The notes below the pieces were generated by a model. That model saw nothing but the letters and a program-made list of their open reading frames with translations, had not been told where the DNA came from and searched no databases. DNA of 64,000 nt from Paenibacillus montaniterrae (lineage in GTDB: Bacteria > Bacillota > Bacilli > Paenibacillales > Paenibacillaceae). The translations under genes and the position numbers were made by a program. Position 1 is the first letter of the stretch; every line of letters starts with the position of its first letter. Positions 44,999 through 53,372 of this stretch are shown in pieces. Location of the stretch: NCBI RefSeq assembly GCF_018403185.1, contig NZ_BOSE01000010.1, forward strand, positions 124,001-188,000. Reading direction: 5' to 3'.

Positions 44999-46450
44999 AT
45001 GATTATCTGGCAGCAGATTTATATGATCATTACAATTCTTAATATTATTCTTGCCATGGCCATCATTTTTCTTGAGCGACGCAATATTAGTTCGACATGG
45101 GCATGGGTAATGGTATTATTTTTTATTCCTGTTGTAGGCTTCATTCTTTACCTTATCCTTGGTCAGAAATTTAAAAAGCGCAAGCTCGCCAAGCTGTTAG
45201 GGATTACGCCAAGCATGATCAGTGATTTGGTTAAGGAGCAGCATCGGCAGCTCAAATCGGGCGAATTGGATTTTGCAGGGCCTGAGGTTGAGCACTATGC
45301 GGACCTTATTTCGATGAATCTTACAACGGGTTACTCGCTGTTCACTTCGCGCAATGAAGTCGATATTTACACCGATGGCAATAAAAAATTTGATGCTTTA
45401 ATTAAAGATATTGAACAAGCCCAGCATCATATTCATCTCGTTTATTACATCGTTCGGGATGATGAGCTGGGACGACGGCTTATGGGAGCGTTGACGAAAA
45501 AAGCGCGGGAAGGCATAGAGGTCAGGTTTTTGTATGATCATATAGGAAGCTCTAATCTGCCTAAAAAGTTCTTTAAAGAATTTCGTGCGGCGGGCGGGCT
45601 GGATGCTGCGTTTTTTCCGTCACGCATTCCTTACCTGAACTTTAAAATAAATTTCCGCAATCACCGCAAGCTGGTCGTGGTGGACGGACAGGTTGGATAT
45701 ATCGGAGGGTTTAACATTGGCGATGAGTACTTGGGCTTGAACAAGCACTTTGGCAAGTGGAGAGATACTCATTTGCGGATTAGAGGAGAGGCCGTTCTGC
45801 AAATGCAGGCCCAATTTATTATTGATTGGAGCATGGCATCTTCCAACAAGATTGAATTTAGCCCTGCTTATTTTCCAAGTGATTATCCACAGCCTTCCAA
45901 TCATATCGGCATTCAAGTTGTCGCCAGCGGACCTGATTCTGAATATCAGGAAATTAAAAACTCCTATATAAAAATGATTTACGCAGCAAAGCAGACCGTA
46001 TATTTGCAAACGCCATACTTCGTTCCCGACAGCAGCCTGCTTAACGCCTTGCGAACGGCGGCACTGTCCGGCAAGGATGTTCGGCTTATGGTTCCTAGCA
46101 AGCCGGATCATTTCTTCGTATTTTGGGCGACGCAGTCTTATTTGGAGGATTTGCTTTCTTGCGGAATTAAAATTTATTTGTATGAAGCTGGCTTTCTCCA
46201 TGCCAAAACCTTGGTTGTCGATGGCATGGTCGCCTCAGTCGGCACGGCAAATCTGGACATACGAAGCTTTAAGCTCAACTTTGAAATGAACGCCTTTATT
46301 TATAATCAAGAGGTAGCCACCCGCCTGGAAAATATCTTTATCGAAGACATGAAGGCCTCTCATTTGCTTACTCTAGAGGAGTATCAGCGGAGGCCGCTGT
46401 TTAATCGGTTTAAGGAGTCGATATCAAGACTATTAAGCCCAATCCTTTAG
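44999..46450 (+). CDS. cls: cardiolipin synthase
   Basis: Phospholipase-D-family enzyme of 483 residues joining two phosphatidylglycerols. Two N-terminal membrane helices (about 5-55), then two HKD motifs: NHRKLVVVDGQVGYIGG (about 220) and HAKTLVVDGMVASVGTANLD (about 400). GAAGGAGA precedes the ATG. It lies 32 bp after the carboxypeptidase gene, so the two may form an envelope operon. Confidence 0.94.
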   Translation: MIIWQQIYMIITILNIILAMAIIFLERRNISSTWAWVMVLFFIPVVGFILYLILGQKFKKRKLAKLLGITPSMISDLVKEQHRQLKSGELDFAGPEVEHYADLISMNLTTGYSLFTSRNEVDIYTDGNKKFDALIKDIEQAQHHIHLVYYIVRDDELGRRLMGALTKKAREGIEVRFLYDHIGSSNLPKKFFKEFRAAGGLDAAFFPSRIPYLNFKINFRNHRKLVVVDGQVGYIGGFNIGDEYLGLNKHFGKWRDTHLRIRGEAVLQMQAQFIIDWSMASSNKIEFSPAYFPSDYPQPSNHIGIQVVASGPDSEYQEIKNSYIKMIYAAKQTVYLQTPYFVPDSSLLNALRTAALSGKDVRLMVPSKPDHFFVFWATQSYLEDLLSCGIKIYLYEAGFLHAKTLVVDGMVASVGTANLDIRSFKLNFEMNAFIYNQEVATRLENIFIEDMKASHLLTLEEYQRRPLFNRFKESISRLLSPIL

Positions 46451-46455
46451 AGGTG

Positions 46456-46842
46456 GTTTAAAAATCCGACTTTGATGACGATGTAATTGCGTTGTCGTGG
46501 ATTCGACGGCGAATCTTGGACGCTAGCGAAAACTCCGGTGCTCACGTAGCTTTGTGCCTACGCTGCGCTCCTCGTTTTCTACTAGCGTCCAAGCTTCTTG
46601 GTCCTGAAAGCCGAATTTTTAAACTTTTATTGGAAGAGAGGATGTTTAAAAATCCGACTTTGATGACGATGTAACTTCTCTGTCGCTTAGTCGGCGGCGA
46701 ATCTTGGACGCTAGCGAAAGGTTATGCTTCTGTAGTATGTTTCCTACGGAAACATTTTAGGTGCTCACGTAGCTTTGTGCCTACGCTGCGCTCCTCTCCA
46801 TCTAGTATCGTACCATCTTCTTGGTCCAGCACTCAAAAGCTA
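46456..46842 (+). repeat. palindromic repeat array R4 (two A units)
   Basis: A unit 46456-46624 (169 bp) and a second starting at 46644, with a period of 188 bp. Arms of the first: TTGGACGCTAG (46516-46526) and CTAGCGTCCAA (46582-46592). The second carries the added ATGTTTCC/GGAAACAT hairpin (46738-46756) and ends at about 46830 where unit B takes over. No gene is seen between 46451 and 47134 apart from the promoter at 47076. Confidence 0.87.
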
Positions 46843-46972
46843 CAGCGGAGGAGCTAAGCATCCGAAAAACGCAGTGGGTCGCCTTTAACATCGTAATGCT
46901 ACCTTACAAATTCCAATATGAGAGCATTACGATTTAAAAAGCGACTGTAGGATGCTTAGCTCCGGAGCGCTG
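46843..46972 (+). repeat. palindromic repeat unit B (copy 3)
   Basis: Same element as 4472-4600, from CAGCGGAGGAGC to CTCCGGAGCGCTG. Here the arms read GGAGCTAAGCATCC and GGATGCTTAGCTCC, a perfect 14 bp pairing that differs from the other copies on both sides. Confidence 0.87.
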
Positions 46973-47075
46973 ATATGCTGCTGTCAATTGTCGCGCAAAA
47001 TATGGCGATTGACGCAGCTTTTATACTATTTCCTGGGAAATGATGTCGAATGATGCATTCAGGAAGTTTATTGCA

Positions 47076-47112
47076 TTGACGTGACCTCTAATTAGATTTA
47101 TACTAAGTCTAA
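47076..47112 (+). promoter_or_regulatory. promoter and operator of the Fur-family gene
   Basis: TTGACG (47076-47081), 17 bp, TATACT (47099-47104). A dyad from 47092 to 47112, TTAGA-n-TTA-nnn-TAA-n-TCTAA, covers the -10. It suggests autoregulation, as is usual for PerR and Fur. Confidence 0.7.
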
Positions 47113-47134
47113 TATTTTGAAAGGCGGCAAAACT

Positions 47135-47527
47135 ATGGCTCAAAAACTCAATTTGACGGTACAGCGAAGAGCAATTCTTGAAGTCGTTCAGGAATCACAT
47201 GATCATCCTACTGCGGCTGATATTATTGAGCGTTTGCGCGAAAAAGGCTTTAACTTTGCCTATGGTACGGTATACAACTCTTTACGCTATTTAACTGAGG
47301 TTCAGTTGATCCAGGAGTTGAAGCTGGGCGAATCGGTAAGTCGTTATGATGCGCGTACGGAGGAGCATCAGCATATTGTATGCACCTCCTGCGGCAAGGT
47401 AGAGGAGGTTCTTGTAGATATTCCGCAGGCATGGCTTGATCAAGTTTCCGAGCAAACGAAATACCGCATTCAGCATCCCCATATTGTGATGGAAGGGTTG
47501 TGTGAGCAATGCGCGACCAAGCAATAG
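47135..47527 (+). CDS. Fur/PerR-family metal-dependent repressor
   Basis: Repressor of 130 residues with a winged helix (1-75) and a dimerisation domain with two zinc CxxC pairs (CTSC at 83-86 and CEQC near the end). PerR-like ligands H24, D72, H78 and H80 are present, but the residue aligned with PerR Asp104 is Glu91, as in Fur. AAAGGCGG 7 bp upstream supports the ATG at 47135. The next gene overlaps its end by 19 bp. Confidence 0.85.
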   Translation: MAQKLNLTVQRRAILEVVQESHDHPTAADIIERLREKGFNFAYGTVYNSLRYLTEVQLIQELKLGESVSRYDARTEEHQHIVCTSCGKVEEVLVDIPQAWLDQVSEQTKYRIQHPHIVMEGLCEQCATKQ

Positions 47528-48264
47528 ACGCTGATCGACTTCTCGAAGACAATAAGGTATGCAACTTGACGAAGCGAGTTATGCTCGTTAGTCCGCTGCC
47601 TGAACGAGTGAATGGTCTGTTCGTTTCGCTTTCGATTGCTTGCTTTGATGTTTTTTCCTTGCATGAATTTAACGAGAGCTTGCTGTCATCGCTCAAGCCG
47701 GAGCTGATCATCTATGATGCCTTGCCGATGATGAACTCCTCGCATGAGCTGGAGCAGCTGAAGCGAGATCAAGCGCTGCTGCGCAATGTGGTTAACAATC
47801 ATATTCCACTCCTTATTTTGCTGGATGAGCATGCCTTTAACGAGCGTGAGCAGCTAGGGGTGACGGGAAGCGAGTGGTTGGTATGGCCAGCTGAGGCTGA
47901 ACAGGCAATAGAGCGGATCAATCGATTGCTTGAGAGCCAGGCCAGCCTGACCAGCTTGCAGGATGTGCTGCTGTATAAGGATCTTAAGGTCGATCTGAAG
48001 CGGATGATTGTCAGCAAGGAAGGCGAGCGAATTGAATTGACGAAAACAGAGTATGATTTGCTCGTGCACTTTCTAACCTCGGACGGCTCCGTGCAAACAA
48101 GAGAGCTGCTGCTAGATATTATTTGGGGGCTGCAGTTTTATGCGGGCAGCAATGTTGTGGATGTGCATATTAAAAGCTTGCGTAAAAAGCTCGAGGACAG
48201 TGCTGTAGATCCGAAGTATATCGCGACGGTGCGAGGTGTCGGCTACCGTTTGGCTGATCAATAA
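47509..48264 (+). CDS. winged-helix regulator with degenerate receiver
   Basis: Protein of 251 residues. The C-terminal half (about 150-250) is an intact OmpR-type DNA-binding domain (RIELTKTEYDLLVHF, SNVVDVHIKSLRKKLE, VRGVGYRLA). The N-terminal half looks like a receiver (VMLVSPLP, then ELIIYDALP) but lacks the acidic pair and the conserved Lys (WLVWPAE in place of the LxKP). Phosphorylation is therefore doubtful. It overlaps the Fur-family gene, and no kinase is next to it. ATG 47509 is the first choice; ATG 47581 is possible. Confidence 0.8.
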   Translation: MRDQAIDADRLLEDNKVCNLTKRVMLVSPLPERVNGLFVSLSIACFDVFSLHEFNESLLSSLKPELIIYDALPMMNSSHELEQLKRDQALLRNVVNNHIPLLILLDEHAFNEREQLGVTGSEWLVWPAEAEQAIERINRLLESQASLTSLQDVLLYKDLKVDLKRMIVSKEGERIELTKTEYDLLVHFLTSDGSVQTRELLLDIIWGLQFYAGSNVVDVHIKSLRKKLEDSAVDPKYIATVRGVGYRLADQ

Positions 48265-48325
48265 AATGCAGAGCGGCGCAATAGCCATTTCTCAGCTGCA
48301 ACTCCATAGCAGCTGCTCAAATACG

Positions 48326-48373
48326 AAAAAGAGCATTTCTTGCCCGCGGCCGCGGATAAGAAATGCTCTTTTT
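48326..48373. terminator. bidirectional terminator
   Basis: AAAAAGAGCATTTCTT pairs with AAGAAATGCTCTTTTT, with CCGCGG/CCGCGG inside, between convergent genes. Confidence 0.9.
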
Positions 48374-48424
48374 ACTGTATAAGCGGAATTATGCTGATCA
48401 TTTGCTATATATGAGGAATACTGC

Positions 48425-49255
48425 TTATTGCGGTGAAGAATTAAGATCATGGCCAATCGTCGCATATTGCGAGGATACGAGCCAGAAGTTAAAGATAGAG
48501 CGCAGCAGTGGCAGCAGCTGATACAGAATAAAGCTAATCAAGCTAATCCATATCATCGAAAGAGCATGGACGGACAGGCTAATCAGGCCGTACATCATCA
48601 CAATAACAGCGCCAATGACAACTACCTTAACGACATGCTTCATGCCTTTTTGCAGCGATTCCAGCAGCGACAGCTGGGCACCGATGCCGAGCTGAATTAA
48701 GTAGCTAATTAGACTAATTGTGACAACCCACAGCAGAAACAGCAGCCAAACCCAGCCAGGCTTCTGTAAAATCGCGTACACGGCTGATGGATTGGCTTGA
48801 ATGGAGAACAAGGGACGAATAAGCCATAGGAATGGCGCGATAATTGCAACACTCTTTATCCAATAGATGATTGTCATTGGCTTCCAGCAAGCGGCAATTC
48901 CTTTGCGGAATCGGGTATGCGGCTCGCCGCTGCTCATTCCATGTATGCTATAGTAAATCCCGCTTTGTAGAATTGGAGTAATAAGCATACGCAACGCCAG
49001 CAGCGCGATTAATGCGTACAAATAAGGCACAATCATATCTGTTTTCAGCAGCTGGAATTGAATCTCCGCCCAAAATAACTGCAGCGCGTCTGCATTCATC
49101 GAGACAGCTGGATAACGCTGTAGCAGCGGCGTTACGATATGGTCGATAGCTCGAAACAGCACAATGCCCCAGATTGCTTGATACATAAAGTTCAGCACAA
49201 TAATTTTGAAATGCCGCCTTGTAATGCTCCAGCCCTGACGCAGCTTTTGAGACAT
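48425..49255 (-). CDS. hypothetical integral membrane protein
   Basis: I do not recognise this protein of 276 residues. About six hydrophobic helices are visible (about 18-40, 75-100, 130-155, 165-190, 205-230, 235-260), joined by short basic loops; there is no signal peptide cleavage site. The strong ribosome site AAGGAGGTGAT is directly joined to a 66 bp tandem repeat. It follows the M1 peptidase gene on the same strand, so the two may be co-transcribed. Confidence 0.75.
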   Translation of the reverse strand: MSQKLRQGWSITRRHFKIIVLNFMYQAIWGIVLFRAIDHIVTPLLQRYPAVSMNADALQLFWAEIQFQLLKTDMIVPYLYALIALLALRMLITPILQSGIYYSIHGMSSGEPHTRFRKGIAACWKPMTIIYWIKSVAIIAPFLWLIRPLFSIQANPSAVYAILQKPGWVWLLFLLWVVTISLISYLIQLGIGAQLSLLESLQKGMKHVVKVVVIGAVIVMMYGLISLSVHALSMIWISLISFILYQLLPLLRSIFNFWLVSSQYATIGHDLNSSPQ

Positions 49256-49269
49256 ATAATCACCTCCTT

Positions 49270-49440
49270 AAACTTTTCATGTAATCAGCTGGATATGCTT
49301 CCTGTAAATGAAAAGTACATCGGAAGCATAAGCTCAAACTTTTCATGTAATCAACTGGATATGCTTCCTGTAAATGAAAAGTACATCGGAAGCATAAGCT
49401 TAAACTTTTCATGTAATCCTTTGGATATGCTCTACCAGCT
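49270..49440 (-). repeat. 66 bp tandem repeat in a 5' leader (2.6 copies)
   Basis: Units start at 49270, 49336 and 49402, each AAACTTTTCATGTAATC plus a body that contains ATGCTTCC and GGAAGCAT arms and ATGAAAAGT, which can pair with ACTTTTCAT. The first two differ at two bases; the third is cut after about 39 bp. Read with the gene at 49255, the repeat ends CATGAAAAGTTTAAGGAGG, i.e. it runs into the ribosome site. It is related to 27299-27387. Confidence 0.88.
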
Positions 49441-51462
49441 TAACAAGCGAAGAAGAGCATCGAGCAAGGAAGTCGTAGTAATGGCTACCGACTTGCGTTC
49501 CTTTTCCGGCAGCTCTGCACGAATAAAATTGTTATTAAGCTTAGTGTCCAGCATATTGCTTTGGTCAGGGTCGAGTTGAATATAAAGTAATGGCACCTCT
49601 GAACGCTCGACAAAGTGAACATTAGCTTCCTCACCAATTTGCCACGCCTTGCGTACGATCGAGCCGTCGGCATATACCAGTTCTATCGGCACATTGCGGT
49701 TCACTGCACTGTTTTGCTGCAGCAGGATGGTGTATTCATAAAACTGCTTGTTCATTTCTTCCTTCTGCCGCGCTTCGATTTTCGTAACAGCCAGATCATT
49801 GGTTTCGCTGGAGTAAACATGACGGTCAAAATAGTCCTGCCATGATTGCTTCGTTACTTGCTCAAGCAGCGCCTGGAACTGCGCAGTTGTTGGATGCTTG
49901 AAGCGGTAGGCCTGGAAATAGCTGCGCATGACCCGGTTCATTTGATCAGAGCCGATGATTTGTTCAATGTCGAGCAGCAGCAGCTTGCCACGCATGTACA
50001 CATTTTCAGCATAATGCTGATGGTCTTTATATTCCCATGCATTGAGCTTCAGCGGTGCAGGGTCAGTCAAATAGACGGCTTCAATACGATGATTGGTAGT
50101 GACGCCATACGCATTTTCCATAACCTTTTCCTCGGCGTATGATGTGAAGGCTTCATCCAGCCAAGCTTCCTCGAACTCATTGTTGGCGACGATGCCATAC
50201 CAGTACTGATGTCCGATTTCGTGCACAACCGTCCGCTCCAGCTCATAGCCTGGACTTTTTTCGTCAGCAGCCAGTGCTGTAACGAGTGTCGGATACTCCA
50301 TGCCACCTGCCCCGGAAGCGCCTCGTGGCGGAACCACGATCGAAAGCGTGTTGTATGGGTAGCTGCCGTAATGCTTGCCGTAATAAGCGAGTGCTGATTT
50401 GGCGGCGTGCAAATACCGCTCTGCCAACGATTCATGCTCCGGATCGACATAAAGCTTGATCTTTACGCCCGGTATGCTTTCAGTTGAGAAGGAGGTTTCA
50501 TGCGTAATGAAGTCAGGCGAAAGCGCAAAAGCAAAATCATGCACGTCCTCGGCATAGAAATGAACAACCTTGCGTCCTTGTCCAAGATTGGCAACCTTTG
50601 TCTGCATGCCTGTCGCTGCTACGACATAATGCTCAGGAACGTGGATTTTTACACTGTAGACGCCAAAATTGCTGTAGAACTCTGAATTCCCGTGATACTG
50701 ATGTACATTCCAGCCTTCCTCTGCGCGGTTTCTCGTGCCGGCAGTTTCATATGCGGCAACTTTAGGGAACCATTGTCCGGCCATAATAAAATCTCCGAAA
50801 TAGCCCATACGCGCAAAAACTTCTGGAAGCTTGACCTCAAACTTGAGCCGCAGCGTAACCTCCTCGCCAGGCGCAAGCGGTTCGATCAGGCGGAAGGTAG
50901 CGACGGTCCGATCTTGTTCATTGGCATCATCAGGCGAAACGTATTTTAGTCGCGGCAGCAGGTTTTCCCCTTCAAGCGTTTCAAGGCTTGTCAGGTTAAT
51001 ATAGCCCTCGCTGTTTGCCGTTGCCTGATCAGAACGAAGCTTGCCGCCAGACTCCTTCATGAAGGTCGTTTCTGATGATTGGAAGGCATTGGCATATAAA
51101 TGCAGGTAGAGATCGGTTACCTGCTTTTTGCCTGGATTGCGCCAGGTGAAAATTTCTTCTCCTTCTAACATGCGTTGCTCTTCATTCAGACTGACTTGTA
51201 TGTGATAGTTAACGATACGCTCGCTTAGCGCCGGTTGAGAGCTAATAGTTCCTAATTCATGGTTAATCGGCAGCGAGGTAGAGGGCTTGGACTCATTGGA
51301 AGCAACAGCAGCCATTGCAGGCGCCGCTTCTATGTTGACTGGCGTCAGCGCATACGTATATCCTGATTGCCATGCATGCTGAAATTGATACGGCCAAGTA
51401 GCAAACAAGAATACAACAATGAGTAAACCAAGCAATAGAAAAGAGTGTGGCTTTTCAGACAT
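49432..51462 (-). CDS. M1-family metallopeptidase
   Basis: Zinc aminopeptidase-like protein of 676 residues. N-terminal membrane anchor or signal (about 8-28), then a beta-rich domain, then the catalytic part with GGMEYPTLVT and HEIGHQYWYG (HExxH, about 385) followed by the third ligand Glu in EEAWLDEAF. The start is set at ATG 51462, with GGGAGGG (51472-51478) upstream; an earlier ATG at 51519 has none. Its substrate is unknown. Confidence 0.88.
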   Translation of the reverse strand: MSEKPHSFLLLGLLIVVFLFATWPYQFQHAWQSGYTYALTPVNIEAAPAMAAVASNESKPSTSLPINHELGTISSQPALSERIVNYHIQVSLNEEQRMLEGEEIFTWRNPGKKQVTDLYLHLYANAFQSSETTFMKESGGKLRSDQATANSEGYINLTSLETLEGENLLPRLKYVSPDDANEQDRTVATFRLIEPLAPGEEVTLRLKFEVKLPEVFARMGYFGDFIMAGQWFPKVAAYETAGTRNRAEEGWNVHQYHGNSEFYSNFGVYSVKIHVPEHYVVAATGMQTKVANLGQGRKVVHFYAEDVHDFAFALSPDFITHETSFSTESIPGVKIKLYVDPEHESLAERYLHAAKSALAYYGKHYGSYPYNTLSIVVPPRGASGAGGMEYPTLVTALAADEKSPGYELERTVVHEIGHQYWYGIVANNEFEEAWLDEAFTSYAEEKVMENAYGVTTNHRIEAVYLTDPAPLKLNAWEYKDHQHYAENVYMRGKLLLLDIEQIIGSDQMNRVMRSYFQAYRFKHPTTAQFQALLEQVTKQSWQDYFDRHVYSSETNDLAVTKIEARQKEEMNKQFYEYTILLQQNSAVNRNVPIELVYADGSIVRKAWQIGEEANVHFVERSEVPLLYIQLDPDQSNMLDTKLNNNFIRAELPEKERKSVAITTTSLLDALLRLLSW

Positions 51463-51565
51463 CGTATGATTCCCTCCCGTTGACAAGCATCTACAGCATG
51501 TATATGTTGGCTTTTCCAATAATATTAGCTAAAATAGAATTATTGTATGGGAAGGTGTGAGAAAA

Positions 51566-52090
51566 GTGACTGAAGATAAAAATCAATCCGCACAACCAGA
51601 GAAAAAGGAAAAGAAAAATCTTGCTCTGAACGTAGTGGGCAATAAAAAACATAAAGGCTTTGGAGCAGGCTCTATCGATTTAAGTGATGTAGCTTGTGTT
51701 ATGATTGATCAAGGCGTTGCTTATATTGATGTTGGCGCTATGCATGCCAAAAGCAAAATCGAGCGCGGCATTAAGTTTACGCCCAACAAAGAGGATACGC
51801 CCAATGGCCGCCCTTGCTGGATTGTATGGGTAGCGGTTGAACGTTCAGAGGAAGGTGCCTACTATGCTGGCGCAACTTCCTGTGAAATGCTAATTGACAG
51901 CGAGGCTAGACGAGGCTGGAAAATTCTTGCCGACCATGTCAATCGCCTTGATGCTGCGATTAAGCGCCGCTTTATGCTTGATAATATAGGCCCGGAGGAA
52001 AAAGCAGCACTGCGCAAGCTGCTAATGGAGCATAATATTGAATGGTGGGATCGTTCGCCAGAGGAGCTTAAAAGCTTGCTTGCCGAATAA
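51566..52090 (+). CDS. ywhD: YwhD-family protein
   Basis: Soluble protein of 174 residues that matches the YwhD family of Bacilli in its order of motifs: GFGAGSIDLSDV, YIDVGAMHAKSKIERGIKF, PNGRPCWIVWVAVERSEEG and YYAGATSCEM. Family function is unknown. GTG 51566 has GAAGG 10 bp upstream; GTG 51557 is possible. It is divergent from the peptidase gene, with 103 bp between. Confidence 0.85.
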   Translation: MTEDKNQSAQPEKKEKKNLALNVVGNKKHKGFGAGSIDLSDVACVMIDQGVAYIDVGAMHAKSKIERGIKFTPNKEDTPNGRPCWIVWVAVERSEEGAYYAGATSCEMLIDSEARRGWKILADHVNRLDAAIKRRFMLDNIGPEEKAALRKLLMEHNIEWWDRSPEELKSLLAE

Positions 52091-52143
52091 TCTGTTTCGT
52101 CCAGCATTCGTATCGTTTTGTATCATCATAGCGCATTCTACTT

Positions 52144-52195
52144 CTTCTTTTGCTTAAGGAAAGCACAAGCAGCCTTAAGCAAAAGAAGTTTTTTT
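52144..52195 (+). terminator. terminator after ywhD
   Basis: CTTCTTTTGCTTAAGG and CCTTAAGCAAAAGAAG form a perfect 16 bp stem, followed by seven T. Confidence 0.92.
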
Positions 52196-52270
52196 ATTTA
52201 TTTTGAAAAAATGCGCAGTGGTACTCGTGTTGAGATTCGTCTATTACGATGAGAAAGGGGGGAGAGCAAG

Positions 52271-52831
52271 ATTAATGAGCAGGAGTGGTTAAACAAAATT
52301 TTTACAGGTGGTGCGGCAGCCTATAAAGATTTTGTTAAGTCATACTATGACTATGTATACCGAACGGCTTATGCAGTGCTGCATCATCATCAGGATGCTG
52401 AAGATGTGGCGCAGGAAGTGTTTGTTCAAATCTATCGTGCTCTCCCCGAGTATCGCAATCAAGGCTTGAAAACATGGATTACGCGTATAACCGTTAATCG
52501 TGCGATTGATGCACGCCGAAAGCAGAACAGGCAAAAGGTGATCGTTGCAAAGGATGAGGAAGATTTCCATACGCAGGCAGAAGAGCAATGGAATGAAGCG
52601 CTTTCGCTCGAGCAGCAGGTGCTGCTGCAGGAACGAAAAGCGATGATAAAGGAGGAGCTGGAGCATTTGCCCGAGCATTACAGGGAAGTGATCCAATCCT
52701 TTTATATGGAAGAAAAAAGCTACGAGGAAATTGCAGTTCAGCATGGCTTGGAAAAGAAATCAGTTGAATCGCGCCTCTATCGTGCGAGATTATGGTTAAA
52801 GCGGCATTGGAGAAGGGAGGACTTTGAATGA
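52271..52831 (+). CDS. ECF sigma factor with probable ATT start
   Basis: The frame contains a full ECF sigma protein: region 2 (KDFVKSYYDYVYRTAYAVL, DAEDVAQEVFVQIYRALPEY) and region 4 (LEHLPEHYREVIQSFYMEEKSYEEIA, KKSVESRLYRARLWLKRHW). The first ATG/GTG/TTG in frame is GTG 52376, which would remove half of region 2. Upstream the frame is open to a stop at 52250, and ATT 52271 lies 6 bp after AGGGGGGAG. A start at ATT gives 186 residues, the usual size. The anti-sigma gene overlaps its end (ATGA). Confidence 0.8.
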   Translation: MNEQEWLNKIFTGGAAAYKDFVKSYYDYVYRTAYAVLHHHQDAEDVAQEVFVQIYRALPEYRNQGLKTWITRITVNRAIDARRKQNRQKVIVAKDEEDFHTQAEEQWNEALSLEQQVLLQERKAMIKEELEHLPEHYREVIQSFYMEEKSYEEIAVQHGLEKKSVESRLYRARLWLKRHWRREDFE

Positions 52832-53328
52832 AGGAAGCGAAGCTGCACATTACGGATGAAGAAATGCAATTATATATTAGGAATAAATTATCCGATCATC
52901 ACAGGCAGCGGGTCGAGCTGGAGATTCAGTTGTGCGAGACTTGTCTGGAGCGATTTATATATTGGAATTGCCATGAGGAGCTTTCTTCTATTCCTCAGTC
53001 TGAACATGCTGCTGAACAGATTTCACTAATCATTCAAACCGAGCAAAAGCGCGGGAAGCGAAAATGGATTCAGCATCCATTTGCTCAAGTTGCAGTCGCA
53101 GCCGCCATCACATTACTGCTTGTTGGTTCGGGTGCTTTAAGCTATATTTCGTCCTCTTTATCAATGCTGGAAGAACAACGGCTGCAGCATCAGATTGAGC
53201 AAAAAATTGATGATGAGCAGAATCCAATATCTGAAGAGGAGCTCGATCAGCATTCCAATTCAGAGCGCTGGATGAACAAAGCGAAGAGCTGGATTGAAAA
53301 GCTTCATTCGATCCGCTTTGATAAATAG
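52828..53328 (+). CDS. anti-sigma-factor-like membrane protein
   Basis: Protein of 166 residues coupled to the sigma gene by an ATGA overlap. The N-terminal region resembles a zinc anti-sigma domain and keeps the CxxC (LCETCLERF, about residue 35), but the preceding His position is Ile. One membrane helix (about 88-110) and a short acidic extracellular tail follow. It probably binds the sigma factor at the membrane. Zinc binding is uncertain. Confidence 0.78.
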   Translation: MKEAKLHITDEEMQLYIRNKLSDHHRQRVELEIQLCETCLERFIYWNCHEELSSIPQSEHAAEQISLIIQTEQKRGKRKWIQHPFAQVAVAAAITLLLVGSGALSYISSSLSMLEEQRLQHQIEQKIDDEQNPISEEELDQHSNSERWMNKAKSWIEKLHSIRFDK

Positions 53329-53372
53329 CTTGAGAATGAATAAAGATAACATGTAGACAAGGAGAGTGAATT

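Noticed and set aside
46492..46674. Open frame of 60 codons in array R4
   Set aside because: Same cause as above: the repeat happens to be open in this frame.
49270..49440. CRISPR-like array
   Set aside because: Units are joined without unique spacers and no cas gene is near. The same holds for the A-unit arrays.
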